A stretch of DNA of 64,000 bases, taken from Sphingomonas spermidinifaciens. Lineage in GTDB: Bacteria > Pseudomonadota > Alphaproteobacteria > Sphingomonadales > Sphingomonadaceae. Both the position numbers and the translations under genes were made by a program. The notes under the pieces are model-generated. The model did no database searches. It saw nothing but the letters and a program-made list of their open reading frames with translations, and was not told where the DNA came from. Shown piece by piece: positions 1-7,683 of this stretch (positions are counted from its first letter, which is position 1; every line of letters begins with the position of its first letter). The DNA lies in contig NZ_NWMW01000002.1 of assembly GCF_002351485.1 (NCBI RefSeq), positions 186,001-250,000 on the forward strand. Reading direction: 5' to 3'.

Positions 1-218
<218 letters not shown>

Positions 219-221
219 GCC

Positions 222-1613
222 TTATGCCTTGAGGTGGTAAAGGCCCGCCCCGTGCGGCGGCAGCGTCTCCACCAGCCGACCCTCCACTCGGCCGAGGCTG
301 CGCCCCGACCACAGGTCGGTGGCTCGGACCGCGCCGCTGAGCCCCAGTGCCGACAGCGCGAGGCCGACCGACTTTGGCTTGTCGCCGACGTTGAACAGCG
401 CGAGGTAGCGCTCGTTCGGCGCGCCCTCGGGCCGGGCCGACCAGATATGCGTGTCGTCCTCGACGAAATGCGGGCGGTTGTCGGTCGAGGCCTGATTGAC
501 CGCCAGCACCGCGCGGTTGGTGAGCAGCGCCAGCGTCTTCGCGTCGAGGTGGCGAAGGTCGCCGCCCATGATGAGCGGCGAGCGCGCGATCGACCAGAGT
601 GTCATCACCGTGCGCTGCTCGTCGGGGGTGAAGCGCGTGTCGCGCGCGCCGAGCGCCAGCCGGCCGAGCGGCAGCATGTCGGCATCGGGCCACGCGCCCG
701 GCCGCCGCCACGGGTTCCAGTTCTCCAGCCGGACGAACTGGGCCTTCAGCATCGGCCATTCGTCCCAGAAATCGTCGCTGATCCGCCACATCTGTGCATA
801 TTCGCGGACATGGTCGCCGCGGATCACCGGCGTCTCGCCGGGCGACAGGCTGAGGACCATCGGCCGGCCGCTGTTCTGTATGGCGCGGTGCGCCGCCTCG
901 ATCTCGGGCGCGTGCGCGTCATAGGGGCGGCTCATATCGTCCATCTTGACGAAATCGACGCCCCAGCCGGCGTAGAGGCGGAAGACGCTGTCATAATAAG
1001 CCTGCGCGCCCGGTCGGGTCATGTCGACGCCGTACATGTCGGGGTTCCACGGGCAGATGCTCGACGTGTCGGCGATGTCCTGCGCTCGATAGCGGGTGCC
1101 GAGGATCGGCAGGTTGCGCCTGACTGCAAGGCGCGGGATGCCGCGCATCAGGTGGATGCCGAAGCGCATCCCCATGCCGTGGACCTCGGCGGCGAGGCGG
1201 GTGAAACCCGATCCGTCGGCGCTCGACGGAAAGCGGTTGGGCGCGGGGATCAGCCGGCCATGGCCATCCATCGCCGGGATCGGATCCTTGTTGTAGGTAT
1301 AGCTCGACGCGGCGGGTTCATACCACTGGATGTCGATGGTGAAGACGTCGTAGCCGAAGGGCAGCAGCTTGTCGCGCATGATGGTCGCGGTCTCGCGTGC
1401 CTGCGCCTCGGTGATCGTCGTCGCGAAGCTGTTCCAGCTGTTCCAGCCCATCGGCGGGCGCGGCGCGAGCAGCGCCCCCGACCTTCGGGCGGGCCGGCGC
1501 GACTGGCCGGCGGCTTCGGCAGGGAGCGCGATCGAACCGGCCATCGCCGCGCCTGCCGCCGCTGCCCCCGTGAGCGCGGCGCGTCGGCTGATCCTCGTGC
1601 GATCCATCATCAT
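222..1613 (-). CDS. Secreted GH27 glycoside hydrolase (alpha-galactosidase-like)
   Basis: A 463-residue protein. Three ATG codons in a row (1613, 1610, 1607) follow an AAGGGG ribosome site; the longest is given. The N-terminus carries a twin-arginine signal (SRRAAL, residues 9-14) and an Ala-rich h-region ending near AEAAG, so export by Tat is likely. The mature start PPMGWNSWNSF (53-63) is the GH27 hallmark. FVKMDDMS supplies the nucleophile Asp in place of the more common KYD, and WRISDDFWDEW probably holds the acid/base Asp. GH27 includes alpha-galactosidases, alpha-N-acetylgalactosaminidases and beta-L-arabinopyranosidases. The altered nucleophile motif leaves the exact specificity open. 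It is divergent from an IclR regulator and beside a deoxysugar oxidation operon, so it may release a sugar that the operon consumes. Confidence 0.88.
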   Translation of the reverse strand: MMMDRTRISRRAALTGAAAAGAAMAGSIALPAEAAGQSRRPARRSGALLAPRPPMGWNSWNSFATTITEAQARETATIMRDKLLPFGYDVFTIDIQWYEPAASSYTYNKDPIPAMDGHGRLIPAPNRFPSSADGSGFTRLAAEVHGMGMRFGIHLMRGIPRLAVRRNLPILGTRYRAQDIADTSSICPWNPDMYGVDMTRPGAQAYYDSVFRLYAGWGVDFVKMDDMSRPYDAHAPEIEAAHRAIQNSGRPMVLSLSPGETPVIRGDHVREYAQMWRISDDFWDEWPMLKAQFVRLENWNPWRRPGAWPDADMLPLGRLALGARDTRFTPDEQRTVMTLWSIARSPLIMGGDLRHLDAKTLALLTNRAVLAVNQASTDNRPHFVEDDTHIWSARPEGAPNERYLALFNVGDKPKSVGLALSALGLSGAVRATDLWSGRSLGRVEGRLVETLPPHGAGLYHLKA

Positions 1614-1693
1614 CCCCTTCGATCTTGTTTTCGCTGGCAGGACTATTCTCGTATGTGCAAATTGCAAGCCGGCGACGGCGTCGTGGCGCCGCG

Positions 1694-2494
1694 ATGACGG
1701 GGGAGGGCCGCTTGGCCGGCGACGACAGCAAACAGGCGAAATCAACGACCTATCGCGCGCCCGCGCTCGAGAAGGGGCTGGAGATCCTGACCTTCCTCGC
1801 GCAGCAGGAGGACCCGCTGACGCTGACCGCGATCGTCCAGCAGATGGGCAAATCGAGCGGCGAGCTGTTCCGGCTGCTCCAGGTGCTGCAGACCCACGGC
1901 TTCGTCGCGCAGAGCCGAGAGGGCTATGTGCTGACGCCCAAGCTGCTCCAGATCGGCATGGAGCGCCCACCGCTGCGCAACCTGGTCGAGGTGGCGCTGC
2001 CCGCGATGCGGCGCCTCGCCAACGACACCGAGCAGTCGTGCCATCTCGGCCTTATCTCAGGCAGCGAGATGGTGGTGATCGCCCGGATGGAATCGCGCCA
2101 GCGGCTCGGCTTCTCGGTGCGGCTCGGCTATCGCCAGCCGCTCCACCTGACCGGATCGGGCATGGTCCTCTATGCCTTTCAGCCACCGGCGATCCAGGCC
2201 GAGTGGGAAGCCAGCTTCAGCCCGCGCCTGTCGGGAAGCGGGCTCGCCGATTTCCGCCGCCGCGCGAGCGAAGTCCATGCGGCCGGCCATGCGGCGCTGC
2301 CCAGTGCCTTCACCAACGGCATCACCGACCTGTCCGCGCCGGTGATGCGCGGCGACCGTGCCGCCGCGGCGCTGACCATTCCGTTCGTCGAGATGCGGAC
2401 GCAAAGCGTTTCGATGGCGGCGGCCGCGACGCGGCTGGTCGAGGCGGCGCAGGCAATCTCCGAAAGCCTGACGGGCAGTGACAGCCGGGTATGA
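1694..2494 (+). CDS. IclR-family transcriptional regulator
   Basis: A 266-residue protein with an N-terminal winged helix-turn-helix (LEKGLEILTFLAQ through LLQVLQTHGFVAQ, roughly residues 25-90) and a C-terminal IclR effector-binding domain (approximately 100-260). An upstream in-frame ATG at 1625 would leave only 11 bases to the divergent GH27 gene, so the ATG at 1694 is preferred; it leaves an 80-base divergent promoter region. IclR proteins often control catabolism of sugar acids or aromatics in response to a pathway metabolite. The position between the GH27 gene and the deoxysugar operon suggests it regulates both; this is inference. Confidence 0.9.
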   Translation: MTGEGRLAGDDSKQAKSTTYRAPALEKGLEILTFLAQQEDPLTLTAIVQQMGKSSGELFRLLQVLQTHGFVAQSREGYVLTPKLLQIGMERPPLRNLVEVALPAMRRLANDTEQSCHLGLISGSEMVVIARMESRQRLGFSVRLGYRQPLHLTGSGMVLYAFQPPAIQAEWEASFSPRLSGSGLADFRRRASEVHAAGHAALPSAFTNGITDLSAPVMRGDRAAAALTIPFVEMRTQSVSMAAAATRLVEAAQAISESLTGSDSRV

Positions 2495-2578
2495 ATTTTC
2501 TTGGATGAATAAGATTTGACGAGCGAGAAGAATTCGGCCTAGTCCGGTCGTGCCGGGCACGGCGGGGACGAGGATGGG

Positions 2579-3310
2579 ATGGCGAGGCTGAGCGGCAGGC
2601 GAGCATTGGTGACGGGTGCCGGCCAGGGCATCGGCCGCGCCGCCGCCGAGCTGTTCGTGCGCGAGGGCGCGGCGGTGATCGCCGTCGATCGCAACGCCGC
2701 GACGCTCGCGACCCTCGCCGGCTGTACGACAGAGATCGTCGATTTGACCGATCCCGCGGCGATCGCGGCGCTCGGCGCGCGCGTCGGGGCGGTGGACGTG
2801 CTGTTCAACTGCGCCGGCTATGTCGACACCGGGGCGCTGCTGGGCACCAGCGACGTCGGCTATCGCCTGTCCTTCGACCTCAACGTCCACGCGATCACCC
2901 ATCTGGTGACGGCGCTGCTGCCCGCGATGATCGCCGGCGGCGGCGGGTCGATCGTCAACATGGCGTCGGTCGCCGGGCCGGTGATCGGCGTTCCCAACCG
3001 CTTCGCCTATTGCGCCAGCAAGGCGGCAGTCGCAGGGATCACCCGCTCGATCGCGGTCGACTATGTGGCGCAGGGCATCCGCTGCAACGCGATCTGCCCC
3101 GGCACGGTGCAGTCGCCCAGCCTCGACGAGCGGCTGGCCGCGACCGGGGACGCCGAGGCAGCGCGGCAGGCGTTCGTCGCGCGCCAGCCGATGGGCCGGA
3201 TCGGCACCGCCGAGGAGATCGCGCAGCTCGCGCTCTATCTGGCGAGCGACGAGAGCGCCTACACCACCGGGCAGCTGCACGTCATCGACGGCGGCTGGTG
3301 CGCGGCCTGA
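2579..3310 (+). CDS. SDR dehydrogenase, probable 2-keto-3-deoxy-sugar-acid 4-dehydrogenase
   Basis: A 243-residue classical short-chain dehydrogenase. The TGAGQGIG nucleotide-binding motif is at residues 12-19, followed by FNCAG, the catalytic Ser in NMASVAG, YCASK with the Tyr/Lys pair, and a C-terminal TGQLHVIDGGW. The N-terminus (LSGRRALVTGAGQGIGRA) resembles enzymes that oxidise 2-keto-3-deoxy-L-fuconate or -rhamnonate to the 2,4-diketo acid with NAD. The next gene is a FAH-family hydrolase of the type that splits that product, which supports the assignment. It is the first gene of the operon; the 84-base gap after the IclR gene may hold the promoter. Confidence 0.82.
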   Translation: MARLSGRRALVTGAGQGIGRAAAELFVREGAAVIAVDRNAATLATLAGCTTEIVDLTDPAAIAALGARVGAVDVLFNCAGYVDTGALLGTSDVGYRLSFDLNVHAITHLVTALLPAMIAGGGGSIVNMASVAGPVIGVPNRFAYCASKAAVAGITRSIAVDYVAQGIRCNAICPGTVQSPSLDERLAATGDAEAARQAFVARQPMGRIGTAEEIAQLALYLASDESAYTTGQLHVIDGGWCAA

Positions 3311-3328
3311 ATCCATGAGGACGAGACG

Positions 3329-4184
3329 ATGAAACTGTGCCGTTACGGCCCCCCCCGGCGCCGAGAAGCCGGGCCTGATCGACGCCGCCGGCCGCATCCG
3401 CGACCTGTCGGATCATGTCGCCGAGATCGACGGTATGCTGCTCGCCACGGGCCTGTCGGCGCTCGGCACGCTCGATCCCGAGCGCCTGCCGCTGGTCGAG
3501 GGCGAGCCGCGCTACGGCGTGCCCGTCGCGGGGACGCGCAAGTTCATCGCGATCGGCCTCAACTATGCCGACCATGCGGCCGAATCGAACCTGCCGGTGC
3601 CCGTCGAGCCGGTGGTCTTCAATAAATGGGTCAGCTGTCTTCAGGGGCCGAACGATCCCGTCGTCATCCCCGCGGGATCGACCAAGACCGACTGGGAAGT
3701 CGAGCTCGGCGTGGTGATCGGCCGCGGCGGGCATGGGATTGCCGAGGCGGACGCGCTCGATCACGTCGCCGGCTACGTCACCGTCAACGACGTGTCGGAG
3801 CGCCACTGGCAGCTCGAACGCGGCATGACGTGGGACAAGGGCAAGGGCTTTCCGACCTTCGGCCCGGTGGGGCCGTGGCTCGTCACGCCCGACGAGGTGG
3901 GCGACGCGCAGGCGCTGTCGATGTGGCTCGACGTCAACGGGCGGCGGGTGCAGGACGGCAGCACGCGGACGATGATCTTCGGCGTGGCGGCGATCGTCGC
4001 CTATTGCTCGCGCATCATGCTGCTCGAGCCGGGCGACATCATCACCACAGGCACGCCGCCGGGCGTCGGCATGGGTCAGAAGCCCGAGCCCTGGTACCTG
4101 AAGCCCGGCGACGTCGTAACGCTCGGCATCGAGAAGCTTGGCGAGCAGCGCCAGACCTTCGTCGCCGCCGGGGATGCGGCCTGA
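3329..4184 (+). CDS. FAH-family 2,4-diketo-3-deoxy-sugar-acid hydrolase, frameshifted as sequenced
   Basis: The protein should cleave a 2,4-diketo-3-deoxy acid to pyruvate and a hydroxy acid (L-lactate for fuconate or rhamnonate). From 3435 one reading frame encodes 249 residues with GLNYADHAAES, DWEVELGVVIG (metal-ligand glutamates) and a TGTPPGVGMG active-site segment, typical of FAH hydrolases. The natural start ATG at 3329 (MKLCRYGPP) lies in another frame. A run of eight C at 3349-3356 separates the two; with seven C the frames join into a continuous 284-residue protein, the usual length for the family. Taken literally the gene is broken, and an internal start at ATG 3435 would remove about 35 N-terminal residues. 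All other operon members are intact, so an assembly error or a slippage-prone tract are both possible. Confidence 0.8.
3349..3356 (+). other. C8 homopolymer tract at the frameshift
   Basis: Eight consecutive C residues near codon 7 of the FAH hydrolase gene. Seven would restore the frame. In the downstream frame a TGA at 3330-3332 and the absence of ATG, GTG or TTG before 3435 rule out another full-length start. Confidence 0.85.
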
Positions 4185-4188
4185 AGCG

Positions 4189-5073
4189 ATGCCGGTGCGG
4201 CCGCCCTTCGTCGATGCGCATTTCCATCTCTGGGATCGCGAGCGGCTGCGCTATCCGTGGCTCGAGGACCCGGCCAACGCTTCGATTGCCGCGACCTATC
4301 GCATCGACGATTACCGGCGCGAGACGGCGGCGTGGAACTTGGTCGGCGCGGTCCATGTCGATGCGGGCGCGCATCCCGATGACGGCCGGGCAGAGACCGA
4401 GTGGCTCGAAGCGGTGGCGGCGTGCGACGGCCTGCCGAACGCGATCGTCGCGCGCGTCGCGCTGGAGCGGCCCGAGGCGGAGGCCGATCTCGAATGGCAG
4501 GCGTCCAACCCGCTCGTTCGCGGGGTGCGTCACCTGGTCAACTGGCACCCGGCCGATGCGGGCCGCCGCGCCTATGACCGCGACCTGACCGTCGATCCGG
4601 CGTGGCGGCGCGGCTTCGCGCTGCTGGCGCGGCACGGCCTCAGCTACGACTTTCACGGCTTCCCGCCGCAGCTCGCGGGCCTTGTCGAGATCGCCGCGCG
4701 CCATCCCGACGTGCCGGTCGCGGTCAACCACCTCGCGCTGCCGATCCCCGCCGACGGGCTCGAGGGGTGGCGCGCGGGCGTCACCGCGCTTGCGGCGATG
4801 CGGCAGGTGCAGATCAAGCTGTCGGGCGCGGGCTTCGTCGCCAGCCCCTTCGACCCTCAGGCCTTCCGCGACATCGTGCTCGAGGTGATCGACTGCTTCG
4901 GCACCGACCGCGTCATGGTCGCCACCAACTTCCCCACCGACCGCCTGTTCGCCGGCCTCGACACGACCCTCGGCGCCTATGAGCGCCTCCTCGCCGGTTT
5001 TTCGGACGACGAGCGGGCGGCGATGTGGGGCGGCAACGCCAATCGCTTCTACCGACTGGGACTGACCCTATGA
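4189..5073 (+). CDS. Amidohydrolase, probable sugar-acid lactonase (fuconolactonase/rhamnonolactonase type)
   Basis: A 294-residue amidohydrolase-2 protein. It opens with VDAHFHLWD, the HxH metal motif, followed by RLRYPWLED, a segment common in L-fucono-1,5-lactonases and related lactonases. NHLALP and a C-terminal ATNFPTDR supply later metal or catalytic residues, the Asp of TNFPTDR being the usual last ligand. The ATG at 4189 is 4 bases after the FAH hydrolase stop; an upstream in-frame ATG at 4138 would run into that gene. It overlaps the next gene in ATGA. In the pathway it would open the sugar lactone made by the dehydrogenase step to give the acid used by the UxaA-type dehydratase. Confidence 0.85.
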   Translation: MPVRPPFVDAHFHLWDRERLRYPWLEDPANASIAATYRIDDYRRETAAWNLVGAVHVDAGAHPDDGRAETEWLEAVAACDGLPNAIVARVALERPEAEADLEWQASNPLVRGVRHLVNWHPADAGRRAYDRDLTVDPAWRRGFALLARHGLSYDFHGFPPQLAGLVEIAARHPDVPVAVNHLALPIPADGLEGWRAGVTALAAMRQVQIKLSGAGFVASPFDPQAFRDIVLEVIDCFGTDRVMVATNFPTDRLFAGLDTTLGAYERLLAGFSDDERAAMWGGNANRFYRLGLTL

Positions 5074-6101
5074 CCATCCGCAGCCGCCCCATCGGATCGA
5101 CGGGGCTCGTGGTGCCCGAGCTCGGGATGGGCGCCGCGTCGATCGGCAATCTCTATCGTCCGGTCGATGACGAACATGCCCGCGCGACGCTCGCCGCGGG
5201 ACTGGCGGCCGGGCTCCGATATGTCGATACGGCGCCGCATTACGGGCGCGGGCTCAGCGAGCGGCGCGTCGGCGATGCGTTGCGTCAGCAGCCGGACGTC
5301 GTCCTCTCGACCAAGGTCGGGCGGCTGATGGACCCCGATCCCGCCATCACCGACGATGCCGAGCGCGACGGCTTCCGCTCGCCGATGCCGTTCCGGATGC
5401 GCTACGACTACAGCGCCGACGGCATCTTCCGCAGCGTCGAGCACAGCCTCCAGCGGCTGGGGCTGGCGACGATCGACCTGCTCTACGTCCACGATATCGG
5501 CCGCTACACGCATGGCGATGCCAACGACGGCTATTGGCAGCAACTGACTGCGGGCGGCGGATTTCGCGCGCTCGAGCGGCTTCGCGACGAAGGGGCGATC
5601 CGGGGTTTCGGCCTCGGCGTCAACGAAATCGACGTCTGCCTCGATGCGATGGGCGAGGCGCGGCTCGACGCGATCCTGCTCGCCGGTCGCTACACGCTGC
5701 TCGAACAGGACGCGCTCGACGCGCTGCTGCCGCGATGCGCGGCGGCGGGCACCTCGATCGTCATCGGCGGCCCCTATAACAGCGGCATCCTCGCGACCGG
5801 CACGCGCGCGGGCGGGACGCTCCATTACGACTATGGCCCCGCCCCGGCCGAGGTGGTGGAAAAGGTCCGCGCGATCGAGGTGCTGGCCGAGCGCCACGGC
5901 GTCACGTTGGCCGCCGCCGCGCTTCAGTTCGTCCTCGCGCATTCCCAGGTAGCGAGCGTCATTCCCGGCATCGGCAGCCCTGCGCGTGTCGCGCAGACCG
6001 TCGCGCTCTATGACGAAGCGATCTCGCCCGGCTTCTGGGCCGACCTGCGCGAAGGGCATCTGATCCGCCCCGACGCGCCGGTGCCGGGGGATGCGCGATG
6101 A
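5070..6101 (+). CDS. Aldo/keto reductase, probable L-fucose/aldose 1-dehydrogenase type
   Basis: A 343-residue aldo/keto reductase. The catalytic tetrad is visible: Asp and Tyr in VDTAPHYGRG, Lys in STKVG and His in YVHDIGRY. The C-terminal half carries the NADP-type binding region ending in SVIPGIGSPARV. The N-terminus (IGSTGLVVPELGMGAASIGNLY) resembles the AKR group that includes L-fucose and D-threo-aldose 1-dehydrogenases and pyridoxal 4-dehydrogenase. In this operon the logical reaction is oxidation of a free sugar to its lactone. The start overlaps the previous stop (ATGA), and the stop overlaps the next start in the same way. Substrate assignment is inferred from context. Confidence 0.85.
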   Translation: MTIRSRPIGSTGLVVPELGMGAASIGNLYRPVDDEHARATLAAGLAAGLRYVDTAPHYGRGLSERRVGDALRQQPDVVLSTKVGRLMDPDPAITDDAERDGFRSPMPFRMRYDYSADGIFRSVEHSLQRLGLATIDLLYVHDIGRYTHGDANDGYWQQLTAGGGFRALERLRDEGAIRGFGLGVNEIDVCLDAMGEARLDAILLAGRYTLLEQDALDALLPRCAAAGTSIVIGGPYNSGILATGTRAGGTLHYDYGPAPAEVVEKVRAIEVLAERHGVTLAAAALQFVLAHSQVASVIPGIGSPARVAQTVALYDEAISPGFWADLREGHLIRPDAPVPGDAR

Positions 6102-6397
6102 GCGCGATCGCCATTCGCCTGTCGCCCGCGGACAATGTCGTCGTCTGCTGCCGCACCGTCGAACCGGGCGAGCGCTTCACCGTCGACGGCCACACGCTTG
6201 CCGTGACCGAGCGCGTCGAGCTTGGCCATAAGCTCGCCCTCACCCCGCTGGCGGCGGGGGACAAGGTGCTGAAGTACGGCATGCCGATCGGCTCAATGAC
6301 AGAGGCCGCCGATGCCGGCGCGTGGATCCACCTTCACAATATGAAGAGCGATTATATGCCCGCCCATCTGCGCGACGCCGCCGGAGATCATGCATGA
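6098..6397 (+). CDS. UxaA-type dehydratase small subunit (SAF domain)
   Basis: A 99-residue protein corresponding to the N-terminal SAF domain of altronate dehydratase UxaA, here encoded separately. It has the KLALTPLAAGDKVLKYGMPIG stretch and ends HLHNMKSDYMP, as in UxaA and the sulfolactate lyase small subunit SuyA. It overlaps its large-subunit partner by ATGA, so the two chains should be made in equal amounts and assemble. The pair would dehydrate a sugar acid to a 2-keto-3-deoxy acid. Confidence 0.87.
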   Translation: MSAIAIRLSPADNVVVCCRTVEPGERFTVDGHTLAVTERVELGHKLALTPLAAGDKVLKYGMPIGSMTEAADAGAWIHLHNMKSDYMPAHLRDAAGDHA

Positions 6398-7596
6398 GCT
6401 GGCAGGGCTGGCTGCGCCCTGACGGGCGCAAGGGCATTCGCGACGCGATCCTCGTCGTCTACCTCGTCGAGTGCGCGCATCACGTCGCGCGGCGGATCGT
6501 CGATCGGATGGACGATCCGCGCGTCCAGCTGATCGGCTTTCCCGGCTGTTATCCCAACGATTATGCGCTGGCGATGATGAAGGCGCTGACGACGCATCCC
6601 AATGTCGGCGGCGTGGTCCTGATGTCGCTCGGCTGCGAGAGCTTCAACCGCGAGGCGCTGGCGGCGAGCGCGCGCGAGGCGGGGCGGCCGGTCGAGACGG
6701 TCGTGATCCAGCAGGCGGGCGGCACCCGCGCCTCGATCGAGGCGGGCCTAGCGGCGGTCGCCCGCGTGCAGGACGAGGCGGATCGGCGCGCGGTGCGCGT
6801 GCCGATGCTCCGGTCGGAGCTGGTGATCGGCACGATCTGCGGCGGGTCGGACGGGACGAGCGGCATCACCGGCAATCCCGCGGTCGGCCGCGCCTTCGAC
6901 ACGTTGGTCGATGCGGGCGCGGTCTGTCTGTTCGAGGAAACGGGCGAGATGATCGGGTGCGAGGGCCATATGGCCGAACGCGCCGCCAGTCCCGAGGTCG
7001 CCGACGCGCTGGTCGCCTCGGTCCAGCAGGCCGAGCGCTATTATCGCGCGATGGGCTATGGCAGCTTCTCGCCTGGCAATGCCGAGGGCGGGCTGACCAG
7101 CCAGGAGGAGAAGTCCGCCGGCGCCTATGCCAAGTCGGGCAGCCGCGCGATCGCCGGGGTCATCCGCCCGGCCGAGCAGGCGCCCGGACCCGGCCTCTAC
7201 CTGCTCGACGTGGTGCCGCTGGGCGCCCCCAAGTTCGGCTTTCCCAACATCGTCGACAATGCCGAGATCGGCGAGCTGATCGCGTGCGGCGCGCACATCA
7301 ACCTGTTCGTGACGGGGCGGGGCTCGGTGGTCGGCTCGGCCATCTCGCCGGTCATCAAGGTGTGCGCCAACCCCGATACCTACGCGCGCATGGCCGACGA
7401 CATGGACGTGAATGCCGGCCGCATCCTGACGGGCGAGGCGACGCTCGACGAGGTGGGGGCGGAGATCGTCGCGCTGATCGAGGGTGTCGCGGCGGGCGCG
7501 CAGACCAAGTCGGAGGCGCTTGGTCATCAGGAGTTCGTCCTGACCTACAAGGCGTCGATGCCCGCCGGCCCCGCCTGCCTGCCACGCGTCGCCTGA
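6394..7596 (+). CDS. UxaA-type sugar-acid dehydratase large subunit
   Basis: A 400-residue UxaA/SuyB-like protein. It begins WQGWLRPDGRKGIRD, contains FPGCYPNDYA, LGCESFN and IGTICGGSDGTSGITGNPA, and has conserved cysteines that in UxaA relatives coordinate the metal. It lacks its own SAF domain, which is supplied by the preceding gene. Altronate dehydratases act on D-altronate, but split UxaA pairs also occur in deoxysugar loci; from memory the Campylobacter jejuni fucose locus has one beside an IclR regulator, an SDR and an amidohydrolase. Here no enolase-superfamily fuconate or rhamnonate dehydratase is seen, so this pair is the best candidate for that step. It is the last gene of the operon. 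Confidence 0.87.
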   Translation: MSWQGWLRPDGRKGIRDAILVVYLVECAHHVARRIVDRMDDPRVQLIGFPGCYPNDYALAMMKALTTHPNVGGVVLMSLGCESFNREALAASAREAGRPVETVVIQQAGGTRASIEAGLAAVARVQDEADRRAVRVPMLRSELVIGTICGGSDGTSGITGNPAVGRAFDTLVDAGAVCLFEETGEMIGCEGHMAERAASPEVADALVASVQQAERYYRAMGYGSFSPGNAEGGLTSQEEKSAGAYAKSGSRAIAGVIRPAEQAPGPGLYLLDVVPLGAPKFGFPNIVDNAEIGELIACGAHINLFVTGRGSVVGSAISPVIKVCANPDTYARMADDMDVNAGRILTGEATLDEVGAEIVALIEGVAAGAQTKSEALGHQEFVLTYKASMPAGPACLPRVA

Positions 7597-7600
7597 GCGG

Positions 7601-7627
7601 GCGGCTGCCGCGCCGCTTGGCAGCCGC
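7601..7627 (+). terminator. Hairpin after the deoxysugar operon
   Basis: A perfect 9-bp stem (GCGGCTGCC / GGCAGCCGC) with a 9-base loop begins 5 bases after the uxaA-type stop codon. No U-tract follows, so it may be a weak or factor-dependent terminator or an mRNA 3' end stabiliser. Confidence 0.5.
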
Positions 7628-7683
7628 ACCCGACGTGTGAAATACTGATCGAGGTGGGGAATTGAAAGGCGGGGCAGGGGGTT

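Noticed and set aside
3435..4184. FAH hydrolase starting at ATG 3435 as the natural full-length gene
   Set aside because: It would lack about 35 residues that are encoded in the adjacent frame and fit the family, so a frameshift is the simpler view.
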